From Paraburkholderia sp. HP33-1 (GTDB lineage Bacteria > Pseudomonadota > Gammaproteobacteria > Burkholderiales > Burkholderiaceae): a stretch of 64,000 nt of DNA. Positions within the stretch are counted from its first letter, which is position 1; each line of letters opens with the position of its first letter. The notes beneath the pieces are model-generated. The model was not told the origin of the DNA and did not search any database. It was given only the letters and a program-made list of their open reading frames with translations. Position numbers and translations under genes: made by a program. The DNA is taken from assembly GCF_021390595.1 (NCBI RefSeq), contig NZ_JAJEJR010000003.1, positions 930,001 to 994,000 on the forward strand, in the 5' to 3' direction. Below are positions 19,320 through 28,078 of this stretch, in pieces.

Positions 19320-19345
19320 TTCGTTCGGTTACGCATCCCGGTTAC
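19320..19345 (-). promoter_or_regulatory. SigF-type promoter facing the DUF1223 remnant
   Basis: On the minus strand GTAACC (19345-19340), 16 bases, then CGAA (19323-19320). This is an exact match to the GTAACC-N16-CGAA motif recalled for Caulobacter SigF. It is divergent from the bufA promoter about 100 bases away. Confidence 0.7.
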
Positions 19346-19446
19346 AGCCGGAATTATTTTTTTTCGCGAGAAAGCACCTGCTGCAGTTCCTGCGAGCGTC
19401 CTGCGCCCTCTCCCCCTCCAAGCTTCATGCAAAAGATTCGATCCGT

Positions 19447-19472
19447 GTAACCGACGTTCGGAATCACGCGAA
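19447..19472 (+). promoter_or_regulatory. SigF-type promoter of the bufferin operon
   Basis: GTAACC at 19447-19452, 16 bases, CGAA at 19469-19472, exact for the SigF motif. Transcription would start near 19480, leaving an untranslated leader of about 45 bases before bufA. Confidence 0.8.
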
Positions 19473-19526
19473 TTAGCTGGTGTATCCACGACGGATACCT
19501 CTCAACTCAATCACTGGAGAACGTCC

Positions 19527-19838
19527 ATGTCCGCAAAAACCACTGTTAGTTCGGCCCTGCTCGCAGGTGCCGTTGCAAGCCTGCTCGCTTCGGTCGCTCA
19601 TGCCGCGCCGCTCACGAAGGAAGAAGTGAGCGCCGCGATGGCCGCTCACAAGGAAAAGTGCTTCGGCGTCGCGCTGAAGGGCCAAAACGACTGCGCCGCT
19701 GGTCCGGGCACAACCTGCCAGGGAACGTCGACGGTCGACTTCCAGGGCAACTCGTGGAAGTTCGTTCAGGGCGGCACCTGCGCGAGCATCGTCGTGCCGG
19801 GCGGTGGCCACGGTTCGCTCACGCCGATCAAGTCCTGA
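19527..19838 (+). CDS. bufA: BufA1-type bufferin precursor (DUF2282 metallophore)
   Basis: A 103-residue precursor: signal peptide to about residue 26 (AHA-AP), then a core with four cysteines (45, 56, 64, 85) in [24 protein letters not shown] and VQGGTC, the DUF2282/BufA1 pattern. Bufferins are exported peptides whose central cysteines are converted by an MNIO enzyme (BufB, next gene) with a partner (BufC) and which bind copper in the periplasm; this is knowledge from Caulobacter-type systems. First gene of bufA-bufB-bufC-doxX, 31 bases before bufB, downstream of a SigF-type promoter. Confidence 0.88.
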   Translation: MSAKTTVSSALLAGAVASLLASVAHAAPLTKEEVSAAMAAHKEKCFGVALKGQNDCAAGPGTTCQGTSTVDFQGNSWKFVQGGTCASIVVPGGGHGSLTPIKS

Positions 19839-19869
19839 TCGCGACGACGACGAAAGGGAGGGGACGGTC

Positions 19870-20811
19870 ATGAACACTTCCATCCGATCAGCGGCGGGCT
19901 CCGACCGTCCCCTTTGCGCAGCGCCAGGGGCGGCCGGGCTCGCGGGCACTAGCTTCAAGCACGAACATTTCGCGGCGATTCTCGAACACGGCCTGCAGGA
20001 CGGCTTCTTCGAGGTACACGCCGAGAACTATATGGGCGCTGGCGGGACGCCGCACCGCGCATTGAGCGCAATCCGCGAGCGCTATCCGGTCTCGCTGCAC
20101 GGTGTTTGCATGTCGATCGGCGGACCAGATGGGCTCGATGCCCGCCACCTCGCGCGCTTTTGCGAGCTGGTCGCGCGCTATGAACCAGCGCTCGTTTCCG
20201 AACATCTCGCGTGGTCCTCGCACGGTGGCACGTTCTTTAACGATCTGCTGCCACTGCCTTACACGAAGGCTGCGCTCGACCAGGTCTGCGAACACATTGA
20301 TCAGGTGCAGGAAGCCATTGGACGTCCGATGCTGCTCGAGAATCCGTCGACGTACGTGGCGTTCGAGTCGTCGACGATGACCGAAACGGACTTCATCCGT
20401 GCTCTCGCACAGCGCACTGGCTGCGGGCTGCTGCTCGACGTCAACAACGTTTTCGTTTCGGCGACCAATCACGGTTATCAAGCACGCGCTTATCTCGCGG
20501 ATTTTCCTCTCGAATATGTCGGCGAGATTCACCTGGCCGGCCACAGCGAGCAACTCGACGACGAACACGCGCCGCTGCTCATCGACAGCCACGACCGCGC
20601 CGTAGCCAATCCGGTATGGGCGCTCTACCGCGATGTGATCGCGCGCACCGGACCAATGCCGACGCTGATCGAATGGGACAGCCAGCTGCCTGCGTGGCCT
20701 GAACTGCGCGCACAAGCACTGGCGGCCCGGAGAATTGTCTGCGAACTTGCCCGCAAAGGTGGATTGGAATCCGATATATATCACCCGGAGCGCGTCGACC
20801 ATGAAGCCTGA
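19870..20811 (+). CDS. bufB: MNIO family bufferin maturase (DUF692)
   Basis: A 313-residue cytosolic TIM-barrel enzyme starting at ATG 19870 behind GGGAGGGGA. Typical DUF692/MNIO elements: [90 protein letters not shown] and [16 protein letters not shown], which supply the His/Glu/Asp/Asn ligands of the multinuclear iron centre. It should oxidise the central BufA cysteines to thiooxazole-type groups. The stop overlaps the bufC start by 11 bases, indicating translational coupling. Confidence 0.9.
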   Translation: MNTSIRSAAGSDRPLCAAPGAAGLAGTSFKHEHFAAILEHGLQDGFFEVHAENYMGAGGTPHRALSAIRERYPVSLHGVCMSIGGPDGLDARHLARFCELVARYEPALVSEHLAWSSHGGTFFNDLLPLPYTKAALDQVCEHIDQVQEAIGRPMLLENPSTYVAFESSTMTETDFIRALAQRTGCGLLLDVNNVFVSATNHGYQARAYLADFPLEYVGEIHLAGHSEQLDDEHAPLLIDSHDRAVANPVWALYRDVIARTGPMPTLIEWDSQLPAWPELRAQALAARRIVCELARKGGLESDIYHPERVDHEA

Positions 20812-21580
20812 GCAATACACGATCGACTACGCGGCGACCTTTGCGCGGGGACTGACGAACCCCGAACTCGCCACGCCGAAAGGCATCGTGGCTACGCACG
20901 GCAAGGGCGTCGTCAAGCGCTATAACGTCTATCGCAACAACGTCACAGTCAGCCTCATCGATGCGCTCGCCGCGATTTATCCCGCCGTGCAGCGCATCAC
21001 GGGCGTCGAGTTCTTCCGCGCGATGGCCCGCTTTCACGTGCGTGCAACGCCACCGGCTTCACCGCTATTGTTCGAGTACGGACGCGATTTTCCGGCGTTC
21101 ATTGAAACCTACGAATACGCGGGTGACATGCCCTGGCTTGCGGATACGGCACGCATCGAGCGCGCGTGGCTCGACGCGTATCACGCCGAGGATGCCGTTC
21201 CGCTCGCGGCCGAGGCATTCGCGAGCATCGATCCGGGTTCGCTCGCACAGGTGCGCTTCGTCCCGCATCCGGCCGCGCGCATCGTGCGCTCGCGCTACCC
21301 GGCCGTCGCGATCTTCGCAATGAACCGCGCGCCTGGCCCCGTCACCCCGCTGCATTCGAGCGACGCAGAAGACGCGCTCGTCACGCGGCCCGAATGCGAC
21401 GTGATTGTCTCGCGCCTGCCCTCGGGCGGAGCGGCGTTTCTCGTCGCGCTCATCGAGGGCATGCCGCTCGGCGCCGCCGCTCAGGCCGCCTTCGAGGAGA
21501 GCGACTCCTTCGACCTACCGGCCAGCCTGGCCGCGATGATTTCGGCCGGCGTGTTCGCAGCCGTTCAACTGGGAGCGTAA
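20801..21580 (+). CDS. bufC: Bufferin maturase partner (DUF2063/HvfC type)
   Basis: A 259-residue protein. The N-terminal DUF2063 domain ([78 protein letters not shown]) is the one annotated as putative DNA-binding; in MNIO systems the corresponding protein instead recruits the precursor peptide. The C-terminal half ([25 protein letters not shown]) matches the same family. Overlaps bufB and is followed after 5 bases by the doxX gene. Confidence 0.85.
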   Translation: MKPEQYTIDYAATFARGLTNPELATPKGIVATHGKGVVKRYNVYRNNVTVSLIDALAAIYPAVQRITGVEFFRAMARFHVRATPPASPLLFEYGRDFPAFIETYEYAGDMPWLADTARIERAWLDAYHAEDAVPLAAEAFASIDPGSLAQVRFVPHPAARIVRSRYPAVAIFAMNRAPGPVTPLHSSDAEDALVTRPECDVIVSRLPSGGAAFLVALIEGMPLGAAAQAAFEESDSFDLPASLAAMISAGVFAAVQLGA

Positions 21581-21585
21581 CCACC

Positions 21586-22089
21586 ATGCAAACTCGACAA
21601 GACTCCAGACCGTCTTTTGCGAGCAACGTCGCGCACGCGATCGGATGTGCCCGGCGCTTCATCGAACGGCTCGCACAACCGTCGTTCGTGCAGCTCATGC
21701 TGCGCCTCGCGCTTGCCGTGCCCTTCTGGAAATCGGGCATCCTCAAGTGGCACGGTTTCCTGCAGCTCAACGACACGGCCATCGATCTATTCACCGACGA
21801 ATTCAAGCTCCATCTGCCTGGCGGCCCCTATCCGTTCCCAGCGCCCGCCCTCTTCGCGTTCCTCTCCGCGTGCGGCGAAGTCGGGTTTCCGGTGCTGCTC
21901 GTGCTCGGATTCGGCACGCGCTTCGCGGCCGCCGGATTGCTTCTGATGACGTGCATCATCGAGCTGACAGTGCCGGACGGCTGGCCGATCCATATCACGT
22001 GGGCTGCCATGGCGCTCGCCATCGCCGCGTGGGGTCCCGGCGTAATATCGATCGACTATCTGCTCGGTGACCGCGCGTACCGCTCATGA
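21586..22089 (+). CDS. DoxX family membrane protein of the bufferin operon
   Basis: A 167-residue protein with four hydrophobic spans: LMLRLALAVPFWKSGILKW, FAFLSACGEVGFPVLLVLGF, FAAAGLLLMTCIIELTV and HITWAAMALAIAAWGPGVISIDYLL, the DoxX pattern with the closing GPGVISID motif. In bufferin/gig operons a DoxX protein is the usual fourth gene; it probably supplies a redox link to the quinone pool. The stop overlaps the ATG of the decayed nrsF copy. Confidence 0.88.
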   Translation: MQTRQDSRPSFASNVAHAIGCARRFIERLAQPSFVQLMLRLALAVPFWKSGILKWHGFLQLNDTAIDLFTDEFKLHLPGGPYPFPAPALFAFLSACGEVGFPVLLVLGFGTRFAAAGLLLMTCIIELTVPDGWPIHITWAAMALAIAAWGPGVISIDYLLGDRAYRS

Positions 22090-22558
22090 AAACGCGAGGA
22101 ATGGTCGCCCAGCTCGCGTGCGACGTGTCGTCCATCGAGCGCAACGCCGTCGCGAGGCGCCTTACGCGCGCCGTTGCACGGCTTCGCCGGCAGCACGGTC
22201 CTGCTGGTCGCGCCGGACGGTGTGGGCAGCGACATGCCCGAGCGGATCCTCACGACGATGTTCTGGGTGCTTCTCAAGCTGATGCTCGGCATGACATGGC
22301 GCGCGACGACGGCTAACGTCGTGCTGCTCTCGCTACCTCGCTCGCCGTGATGACGCGCGCGATGAAGCAGCTCGCACCGACGCGTCTCGCCGTCGCCGGC
22401 GCGGGCACGGGTCTGCTGGCCGGCGCGCAGGGATTGCTCGTCTAGTCGCTCCGTTGCCCGGAGATGGTGGTCCTTTTTGGGGTGTCTGGTACGTGCTCGC
22501 GATCGTCATCACGACCGCAGTCGGCTCGGCCGTCGCGCCGCATTGTCTGCGCTGGTGA
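22086..22558 (+). pseudogene. Decayed second nrsF copy (DUF1109 anti-sigma factor)
   Basis: The beginning (MKTRGMVAQLACDVSSIERNAVARRLTRAVA) and, after frame changes, LAPTRLAVAGAGTGLLAGAQG and WGVWYVLAIVITTAVGSAVAPHCLRW match the N- and C-termini of NrsF, including the same LAPTRLAVSGA and FWGVWY blocks as the intact copy at 25194-25835. At least two frameshifts and in-frame stops (for example near 22346 and 22443) destroy it. It overlaps the doxX stop by ATGA, so it was once the last gene of the bufferin operon. Confidence 0.8.
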
Positions 22559-22586
22559 GATTCGCGTCGACGCCCCGTTTGCCGTG

Positions 22587-24689
22587 ATGGTTCACTCGAA
22601 ATGGTGCCGTATGCTCCGGAACGCCTTCAAACGCCTGCTCCGCCTGGCTCCCAAAGTACGCGCGCTTTGCATGCCGTGGCTTCTTCTTGCCACGCGCGTC
22701 TGGTTCGGACAGATCGTGCTCGTGCATCAGATCATGGCCATGGCGGAAAGCAATCAAGGCGGCGTAACCGGCGTCAGATTGCATGCTCCGTCCAGCGTTG
22801 ATGCAGCGCTTCACGGTATCGTGCCGCTCCTGCTCACCGCAGGCCTCCTCACCCGGCCCATAGCGCTGGTGTTGCTCGTTGGTGGATACGGATCGATCGC
22901 CCTCGGTCCGGGCGGCGCAACGCTGGTCCTGCTCGCGTGGCTGGTCGTGCTGGGTCCGGGAACGTTTTCCCTCGACGCGATGCTGGGGCGGGGCTTGGCG
23001 TGGGCTCCACTTGGGCCGGTCCGACAGATCGGGAAATTCTATGAGCTGATAGAACGATATGTGTCACCTGCGCTGCTGCTCGTTTCGCGCGCAGGCATAG
23101 CGGCATCGCTCTGTCTCGCTTGCGCATCGACGCCCTCCCTGTTCCATCAGGCCACTCATCACAGTCTGGTAACACTGTTTGTCTATCCATCATGGATCGC
23201 CGCGATGCTCGCATTCTGCATCGCTTTCGGCTGCATGACGCGACCGGCGATGTTCATCTATGCCGCCATGGTTCCACTCGCTGGCATAGCGATGTCCATG
23301 GACGACCGGCTCGCAATTCTCCTCCTATTACTTATGTTTGTAGCCACGGGGCCCGGCGTCATTTCGGTGGATCAGTTATTCACCCACTGGGTGCTCAACA
23401 GCCCGGGCAGCGCGGAAGGCGGGTTGGATCGGCATCCACATGTTGTGGTGGTAGGCGGTGGCTTTGGCGGGATCGAGGCAGTTCGCGGTCTACGCAATTC
23501 GCAGTGCCGGATCACCCTCATCGACCAGCGGAATCATCATCTGTTTCAGCCGCTGCTCTACCAGATCGCCACCGCAGCGTTGTCGCCCGGGGAAATCGCA
23601 ACGCCGATCCGAAGCCTCTTTCGCGGACAACGAAACGTGCAGGTACGTCTGGGGAGAGTCACGGGCATCGACACCGCCACCCGCGAAGTGCTAATCGGCG
23701 TAACCAGCCTGAAATTCGACTATCTCGTACTGGCGACCGGCGCACGTCACAGTTACTTCGGCAACGATCATTGGGCGCCGTACGCGCCCGGGCTGAAGAG
23801 CATAGAGGACGCAACCTCCATCAGGAGCCGTCTGCTGCGGGCATTTGAAGAGGCGGAAACGGCCGCCGACGAAGCATCCCGTGCCGCGTGGCTAACGTTC
23901 ATCGTCGTCGGCGGAGGACCAACGGGTATCGAGCTGGCCGGCGCCATCGCGGAACTGGCGCACCATGGGATGGAGCAGGAATATCGCACCTTCGATCCGT
24001 CGATATCGCGTGTCATCGTGGTTCATGCGGGCCCGCGCGTTCTGCCGACATTCCCGCCTTCCCTGTCTGCCGCCGCGGAACGTTCCCTTCGGAAGCTCGG
24101 TGTCACGGTCTACCTCGATACGAGAGTGCTGGGCGTGGATCAGGATGGCGCCGATCTCGGAAAAGAAAGAATTGCATCCCACACCATCCTGTGGGCTGCC
24201 GGGGTGGCGGCGTCTCCGGTTGCCAAATGGCTAAACCAGCCAGAGGACGCGTCGGGACGAATCAGGGTGAACGAAGACCTCTCTGTTCCGGCAGTTGAAG
24301 GCGTCTATGCAATTGGCGACGCTGCTTCGAGTCTGGGCTGGAACGGAGCAGCGGTGCCGGGGTTGGCGCCTGCCGCGAAACAGCAGGGAAAATATGCTGC
24401 GCGGGTGATCGACGCGCAGCTTGCGGGACGCCGTCGTCCACCACCGTTTCGATACAGACATTTCGGAAGCCTCGCGACAATCGGGCGCGAGGCCGCAGTG
24501 GCGGAAATCGGCCCCATCCGCATGTGGGGTGCGCCAGCATGGTGGTTCTGGGGCGCCGCACATATCGCATTCCTCACCGGCGGGCCGAACAGAGTGAAGG
24601 TCCTGCTGGATTGGCTCTGGGCCTATATCACCTTCCGACGCGGCACGAGACTCATTACCGATCCGGCTTCCGACAGGCGGTCGGATTGA
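22587..24689 (+). CDS. DoxX-DoxX-NDH-2 fusion: membrane-anchored FAD/NAD(P)-dependent oxidoreductase
   Basis: About 700 residues from ATG 22587 (22611 is also possible). Residues ~1-270 contain two DoxX-like modules, each closing with a GPG...SLD/SVD motif (VLGPGTFSLDAML, ATGPGVISVDQLF). Residues ~285-690 form a type II NADH dehydrogenase: FAD-binding VVVVGGGFGGIEAVRGL, DQRNHHLFQPLLYQIATAALSP, NAD-binding VVGGGPTGIELAGAIAEL, TILWAAGVAASPVAKWL and GVYAIGDAAS. It should pass electrons from NAD(P)H through flavin to quinone without proton pumping. It follows the bufferin region in the same direction and may be induced with it. Confidence 0.85.
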   Translation: MVHSKWCRMLRNAFKRLLRLAPKVRALCMPWLLLATRVWFGQIVLVHQIMAMAESNQGGVTGVRLHAPSSVDAALHGIVPLLLTAGLLTRPIALVLLVGGYGSIALGPGGATLVLLAWLVVLGPGTFSLDAMLGRGLAWAPLGPVRQIGKFYELIERYVSPALLLVSRAGIAASLCLACASTPSLFHQATHHSLVTLFVYPSWIAAMLAFCIAFGCMTRPAMFIYAAMVPLAGIAMSMDDRLAILLLLLMFVATGPGVISVDQLFTHWVLNSPGSAEGGLDRHPHVVVVGGGFGGIEAVRGLRNSQCRITLIDQRNHHLFQPLLYQIATAALSPGEIATPIRSLFRGQRNVQVRLGRVTGIDTATREVLIGVTSLKFDYLVLATGARHSYFGNDHWAPYAPGLKSIEDATSIRSRLLRAFEEAETAADEASRAAWLTFIVVGGGPTGIELAGAIAELAHHGMEQEYRTFDPSISRVIVVHAGPRVLPTFPPSLSAAAERSLRKLGVTVYLDTRVLGVDQDGADLGKERIASHTILWAAGVAASPVAKWLNQPEDASGRIRVNEDLSVPAVEGVYAIGDAASSLGWNGAAVPGLAPAAKQQGKYAARVIDAQLAGRRRPPPFRYRHFGSLATIGREAAVAEIGPIRMWGAPAWWFWGAAHIAFLTGGPNRVKVLLDWLWAYITFRRGTRLITDPASDRRSD

Positions 24690-24782
24690 TATTCGCAGTG
24701 CGCACACCGGCGCTTGGTGCGCTCGGAGCATCGCCTGCTGAGGCTCGCGCTCCGCGCCTGCCGGCAACCAGTTTGCGCCTGC

Positions 24783-25168
24783 TTACCCGCCATCCCGGGT
24801 CGGCTGCTCCTCGCGCGCATACCGCGTAGGTGGCCGGCCGACGTGCCGCGTGAAGGCAACGCTGAAGGTGCTGGCCGAGCTGTAGCCGACACGTTGCGCA
24901 ATCTCGGTGATGCGGGCGTGAGCGGGGCAGCAGATCGTTCGCGAGCGCCATGTGCCGGGTCAGCAGGTGTTCCATCGGCGCGAGCCCCAGCGATTTGCAA
25001 CGTCCCTCCGCCTGAAAGGATGTAGTGCATGCCGAGCGCGTTGTTAGCGTCCAGATCAAGCACAAAACCCTCGCTGAGAAGGCACTGGGACAGGCCCAGC
25101 ACGCGAATGTCGAGCAGCGTGATGAGTTCGTCGGGACCAGCGGGAGAACTTCGTGCAGCCGGTGTCAT
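24783..25168 (-). pseudogene. AraC-family regulator, decayed
   Basis: The first part reads DELITLLDIRVLGLSQCLLSEGFVLDLDANNALGMHYILSGGGTLQIAG, the cupin-type sensor start of one AraC subfamily. In another frame APMEHLLTRHMALANDLL follows, and the second helix-turn-helix appears as RITEIAQRVGYSSASTFSVAFTRHVGRPPTRYARE ending at a TAA (24783-24785). More than half the usual ~300 residues is missing, so it is non-functional. Confidence 0.7.
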
Positions 25169-25193
25169 CGAGGCTCGCATGCGGCCATGGCAC

Positions 25194-25835
25194 TTACCAG
25201 CGCAAAAGACGCGGACCGAGCAGCGCACCGATCAACGTCGGCACCAGCATCCCTAGCAAATACCAGACACCCCAGAACGGGATGCCCATTTCCGGACAAT
25301 GCAGGCAATACGCGAGCGCCGCAATCGCACCGGCCAGCAAGCCTCCCGCCGCACCCGAGACAGCGAGCCGCGTCGGCGCCAGTCCTTTGAGCGCCCAAAA
25401 CACCGCAGCAAAGCCGGGAACCGCCAGCATCGCGATAAGGAACGGACAGACTCGCCAGGTTTCGCCGAGCACGATCGCGAGCCGAGCGTCCTTGGGCGCA
25501 GCCATCAATACATACGCTGACGCCAGCCACACCGCCGCGACCGGCGCAGCAATCAACCAGCCGCTGCCACCCGCGCGCACGCCTGGCCGCGAGAGCCGCG
25601 TCGACATCCACAGCGAGCCTATCATCAGACATAACGGCAGCGCGATCTTGGCCCAGAAGATAGGCTTGAGTGCAACTTCGGTGAGGTCACGCCGGATGCC
25701 GAGCAGCGTCGCCGTGATCAGCGTCGCAGCAGCCGCGCCAACCAGTACTGCGACGCAAAAGCGTTTCGCGATCACGTGACGGTCCACCGGCGAAACACCG
25801 GCCGCCAGCAGGGAAATGAATTCATCCGTATTCAT
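25194..25835 (-). CDS. nrsF: Membrane anti-sigma factor of SigF (NrsF, DUF1109)
   Basis: A 213-residue protein with six predicted membrane spans. The short cytoplasmic N-terminus DEFISLLAAGVSPVDRHVIAKRF contacts the sigma factor. Two cysteines, Cys130 in ETWRVCPFL and Cys180 in YCLHCPEMG, correspond to the pair required for metal/redox sensing in Caulobacter NrsF. The model is that the protein holds SigF inactive until heavy metal or oxidant alters these cysteines. The start codon overlaps the sigF stop (ATGA), typical of sigma/anti-sigma pairs. Confidence 0.9.
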   Translation of the reverse strand: MNTDEFISLLAAGVSPVDRHVIAKRFCVAVLVGAAAATLITATLLGIRRDLTEVALKPIFWAKIALPLCLMIGSLWMSTRLSRPGVRAGGSGWLIAAPVAAVWLASAYVLMAAPKDARLAIVLGETWRVCPFLIAMLAVPGFAAVFWALKGLAPTRLAVSGAAGGLLAGAIAALAYCLHCPEMGIPFWGVWYLLGMLVPTLIGALLGPRLLRW

Positions 25836-26404
25836 CGCGTTCCTCGAATCCTTGCAGCCAATGCCTTGAGTCCACGATGCACGCCGACCTTGACCGCCGA
25901 CTCCGACAAGCCAGTCAACTTCGCGGTCTCCATCACGGATAGTCCTTCGAGTTTGACATGCATGATCGGCAGACGCTGGCGATCAGGTAACTGCTCCAGC
26001 AGCTTCACGACGTCACGTTTTGCTTGCGCCGGCTCGAGATCAGGTGCGGCGAGCAATTCGGCTGCATCGTCGAGCGGATCGTTCAGCGCGTCGTGCCGGG
26101 AGCGCACCCGAAAGTAATCTGCCAGCTTGTAGCGTGCGATTGCGTGGATCCATGCGGTCAGCGGCTCCTCCGCGCGATATGTGTCCCTTGCGTTGTGAAC
26201 TGCCAGCAATATCTCCTGCACGAGATCCTCGACATCGGCCGCACGATCGTGAAGCCGCCGCCGCAGAAAGCCACGCAAGTGCCCGCCCAGTTCCGCGAGA
26301 AATTGCCGGTATCCGGCACCATCGCCGTCCAGCCCGCGCAGGAACAGGGCGCGCAGATGCGACTCCTTCCCCTGCGCGAGGGAGATATCAGTAGTTCGCT
26401 TCAT
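25832..26404 (-). CDS. sigF: ECF sigma factor SigF
   Basis: Up to 190 residues. Region 2 (FLRRRLHDRAADVEDLVQEILLAVHNARDTYRAEEPLTAWIHAIARYKLADYFR) and region 4 (LPDRQRLPIMHVKLEGLSVMETAKLTGLSESAVKVGVHRGLKAL) are intact. It is an ECF sigma controlled by the next gene, nrsF. The start needs caution: an exact SigF promoter motif (26395-26420) spans ATG 26404, so if it is used, translation must begin downstream, perhaps at a CTG near 26361 behind GGAAGGAG, yielding about 175 residues. The first conserved residues (ESHLRALFLRGL) would still be present or nearly so. Confidence 0.9.
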   Translation of the reverse strand: MKRTTDISLAQGKESHLRALFLRGLDGDGAGYRQFLAELGGHLRGFLRRRLHDRAADVEDLVQEILLAVHNARDTYRAEEPLTAWIHAIARYKLADYFRVRSRHDALNDPLDDAAELLAAPDLEPAQAKRDVVKLLEQLPDRQRLPIMHVKLEGLSVMETAKLTGLSESAVKVGVHRGLKALAARIRGTR

Positions 26405-26420
26405 CGAGGGTGCCGGTTAC
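26395..26420 (-). promoter_or_regulatory. SigF-type promoter overlapping the annotated sigF start
   Basis: On the minus strand GTAACC (26420-26415), 16 bases, CGAA (26398-26395). The CGAA falls in codons 3-4 of the longest sigF frame. It implies autoregulation and a later translation start. Confidence 0.65.
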
Positions 26421-26791
26421 AGGAAACAGGAGTTTATTCCATCGCCGCGAGCATCGGCGTTCCCGGACGGCTCGCGCTTGCCTCTTTTATCCGCGTGAGC
26501 GAAAAAGCCTCGCGGGATGTAACCGCGCCCTGACACATGACAAACTACCTTACAGATGCAGGATGACGACGCATCGGTAGTTGCCGGATGGCGGTCTTTT
26601 CTGTTCCACACGGCCCGGTCACGAGCTATAGCGACGAATATGATGCGTCAGATCGATGCCTGAAATCGTGGTCGCGACATTCCTGAACCGTTTGAAACCG
26701 CCCATCACATTCGTTCTGGATTTGATGTGGCGATGGGGCGCTGTCACGTTAAGGGGTTTGCGACGCAATAGCGGAGAGGACGCGCATTTGC
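26421..26791. other. Region upstream of sigF, no gene seen
   Basis: No supported gene. A further GTAACC occurs at 26519 on the plus strand, but no CGAA follows at the right distance. The right part borders the IS6 fragment; its exact end was not identified. Confidence 0.35.
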
Positions 26792-27396
26792 TCAGAAAGC
26801 GGACGGATCTCGGGTGATCTCACTGAAGCGATGCCAGGCGTCGAAGCGTGCGGCGAGTTGTTTGCGATAGAGCGAGGCGCGCAGTAGATGTCGCTTGAGC
26901 GCGAAGTGCTGCCGGATCGGACCGAAGCTCGATAGGAAAGCCTGCGTGCGTTCAGGATCGCGGAAACCACGCATGTGTCGCTCGCGTTCGCAAGTCGGTT
27001 GATGACTGTTTTCGGCCCTGTTGTTCAGCCGCGCACTTGCTTTGACGAATGCGTGCCTGATGTGATCGAGCTCAGGAATCTCGGCTTTCGCCGCCGGATA
27101 GCTGCGCATTTGATCGGTCACGATCTTGCGCGGTGCTTGAGCACACGAGGCAAGCACGCTCTTGAAAAATCGTTTGGCTGCAGCCTTGTCACGGCGCTTC
27201 TGTAGCAGGATATCGAGCTCGACGCCGTGCTGACCGACGGCGCGCCATAACAGGTAAGGCTCGCCGCGCAACGTCACAAATACTTCGTCAAGGTGCCAGG
27301 TCGTGCCGGGCTTGCGGCGAGCCGCCTTGACACGATGCGGGAAGCACGCGCCGAATTTATCGCACCAGCGTCGGACCGTTTCGTAACCGACTCTTA
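26792..27396 (-). pseudogene. IS6-family transposase, 5'-truncated
   Basis: About 200 residues are readable from VGYETVRRWCDKFGACFPHRVKAARRKPGTTWHLDEVFVTL through the DDE region IVTDQMRSYPAAKAEIPEL to NNRAENSHQPTCERERHMRGF and FSSFGP/LLRAS-type C-terminal sequence. A TGA in frame stands just before the VGYETV segment and the first ~40 residues are absent. The catalytic core (WHLDE, TDQMRSY, NNRAENSH) is intact, but without the N-terminal helix-turn-helix it is unlikely to work. Confidence 0.75.
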
Positions 27397-27503
27397 CCCG
27401 ACCATCTCAGCAACGTGACAGTGCCGCGGCTGCGGCATCGTCGCGAACGGGGGCCGTGGCGCAACGCGCCGGGATTGCGCGCGACCCGCTTGCGAGACGT
27501 TGT

Positions 27504-27878
27504 TTAACGGCTGTTTCGCAAGATCAACTGGTTCGACACCGACCTGACTCCGCGCACTGATCTTGCCGCGTTGCCAGCGATCGCGATCTGCCTTCGCTCC
27601 GGTACCCATCCGGTGAGCGTAACGATGCCAAGGCGCGCCCCGACCCGAATCCCTGAAGCATCCAGGTTCGGTGTGCGTCTGAGGGCGCTGCGGACGTCAC
27701 GACTCACGGCACTGTCCGGCCTGTTCTGAAGCCGCGACGTCGAGTACGCCACGCTTTGCACCGTCGCGCCGGCCCGCGTGTTCATGCCCGTCTGCGCGTT
27801 CGCATCGATCGATCCACTACTCATGATGACCATAGCCAGGATCGCGCCGATTTTTCTGCTCGCACCATTCACGTTCAT
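27504..27878 (-). CDS. Secreted BON-domain protein
   Basis: A 124-residue protein from ATG 27878, chosen for the GGAGGGG just upstream; an extension to 27920 has no support. A signal peptide (KIGAILAMVIMSSGSIDANA) is followed by a BON domain: SAVSRDVRSALRRTPNLDASGIRVGARLGIVTLTGWVPERRQIAIAGNAARSVRGVRSVSNQLIL. BON domains bind membranes or phospholipids (OsmY type) and are often stress-induced. A single BON domain makes it a minimal member. Confidence 0.8.
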   Translation of the reverse strand: MNVNGASRKIGAILAMVIMSSGSIDANAQTGMNTRAGATVQSVAYSTSRLQNRPDSAVSRDVRSALRRTPNLDASGIRVGARLGIVTLTGWVPERRQIAIAGNAARSVRGVRSVSNQLILRNSR

Positions 27879-28078
27879 GCGCCCCCCTCCGCAAAGGATG
27901 AAAGACCCATAAGTTCTCAACTTGGGGGGAACGTACTTCTGGCGCGAAAAACGGCGGTTCTACGGTGTTCTGGCGCTACGATCATCCCTGGAGGGCGTCA
28001 CGGCTTCGATAACCGCCGGCTGGGGATAAATCGCCGATGTGAAAAGCGGATGACCGCAGGCGCACGCGGGATCGATCG

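Noticed and set aside
21578..23720. Further GTAACC sites (21578, 22758, 23700) as SigF promoters
   Set aside because: None is followed by CGAA after 16 bases.
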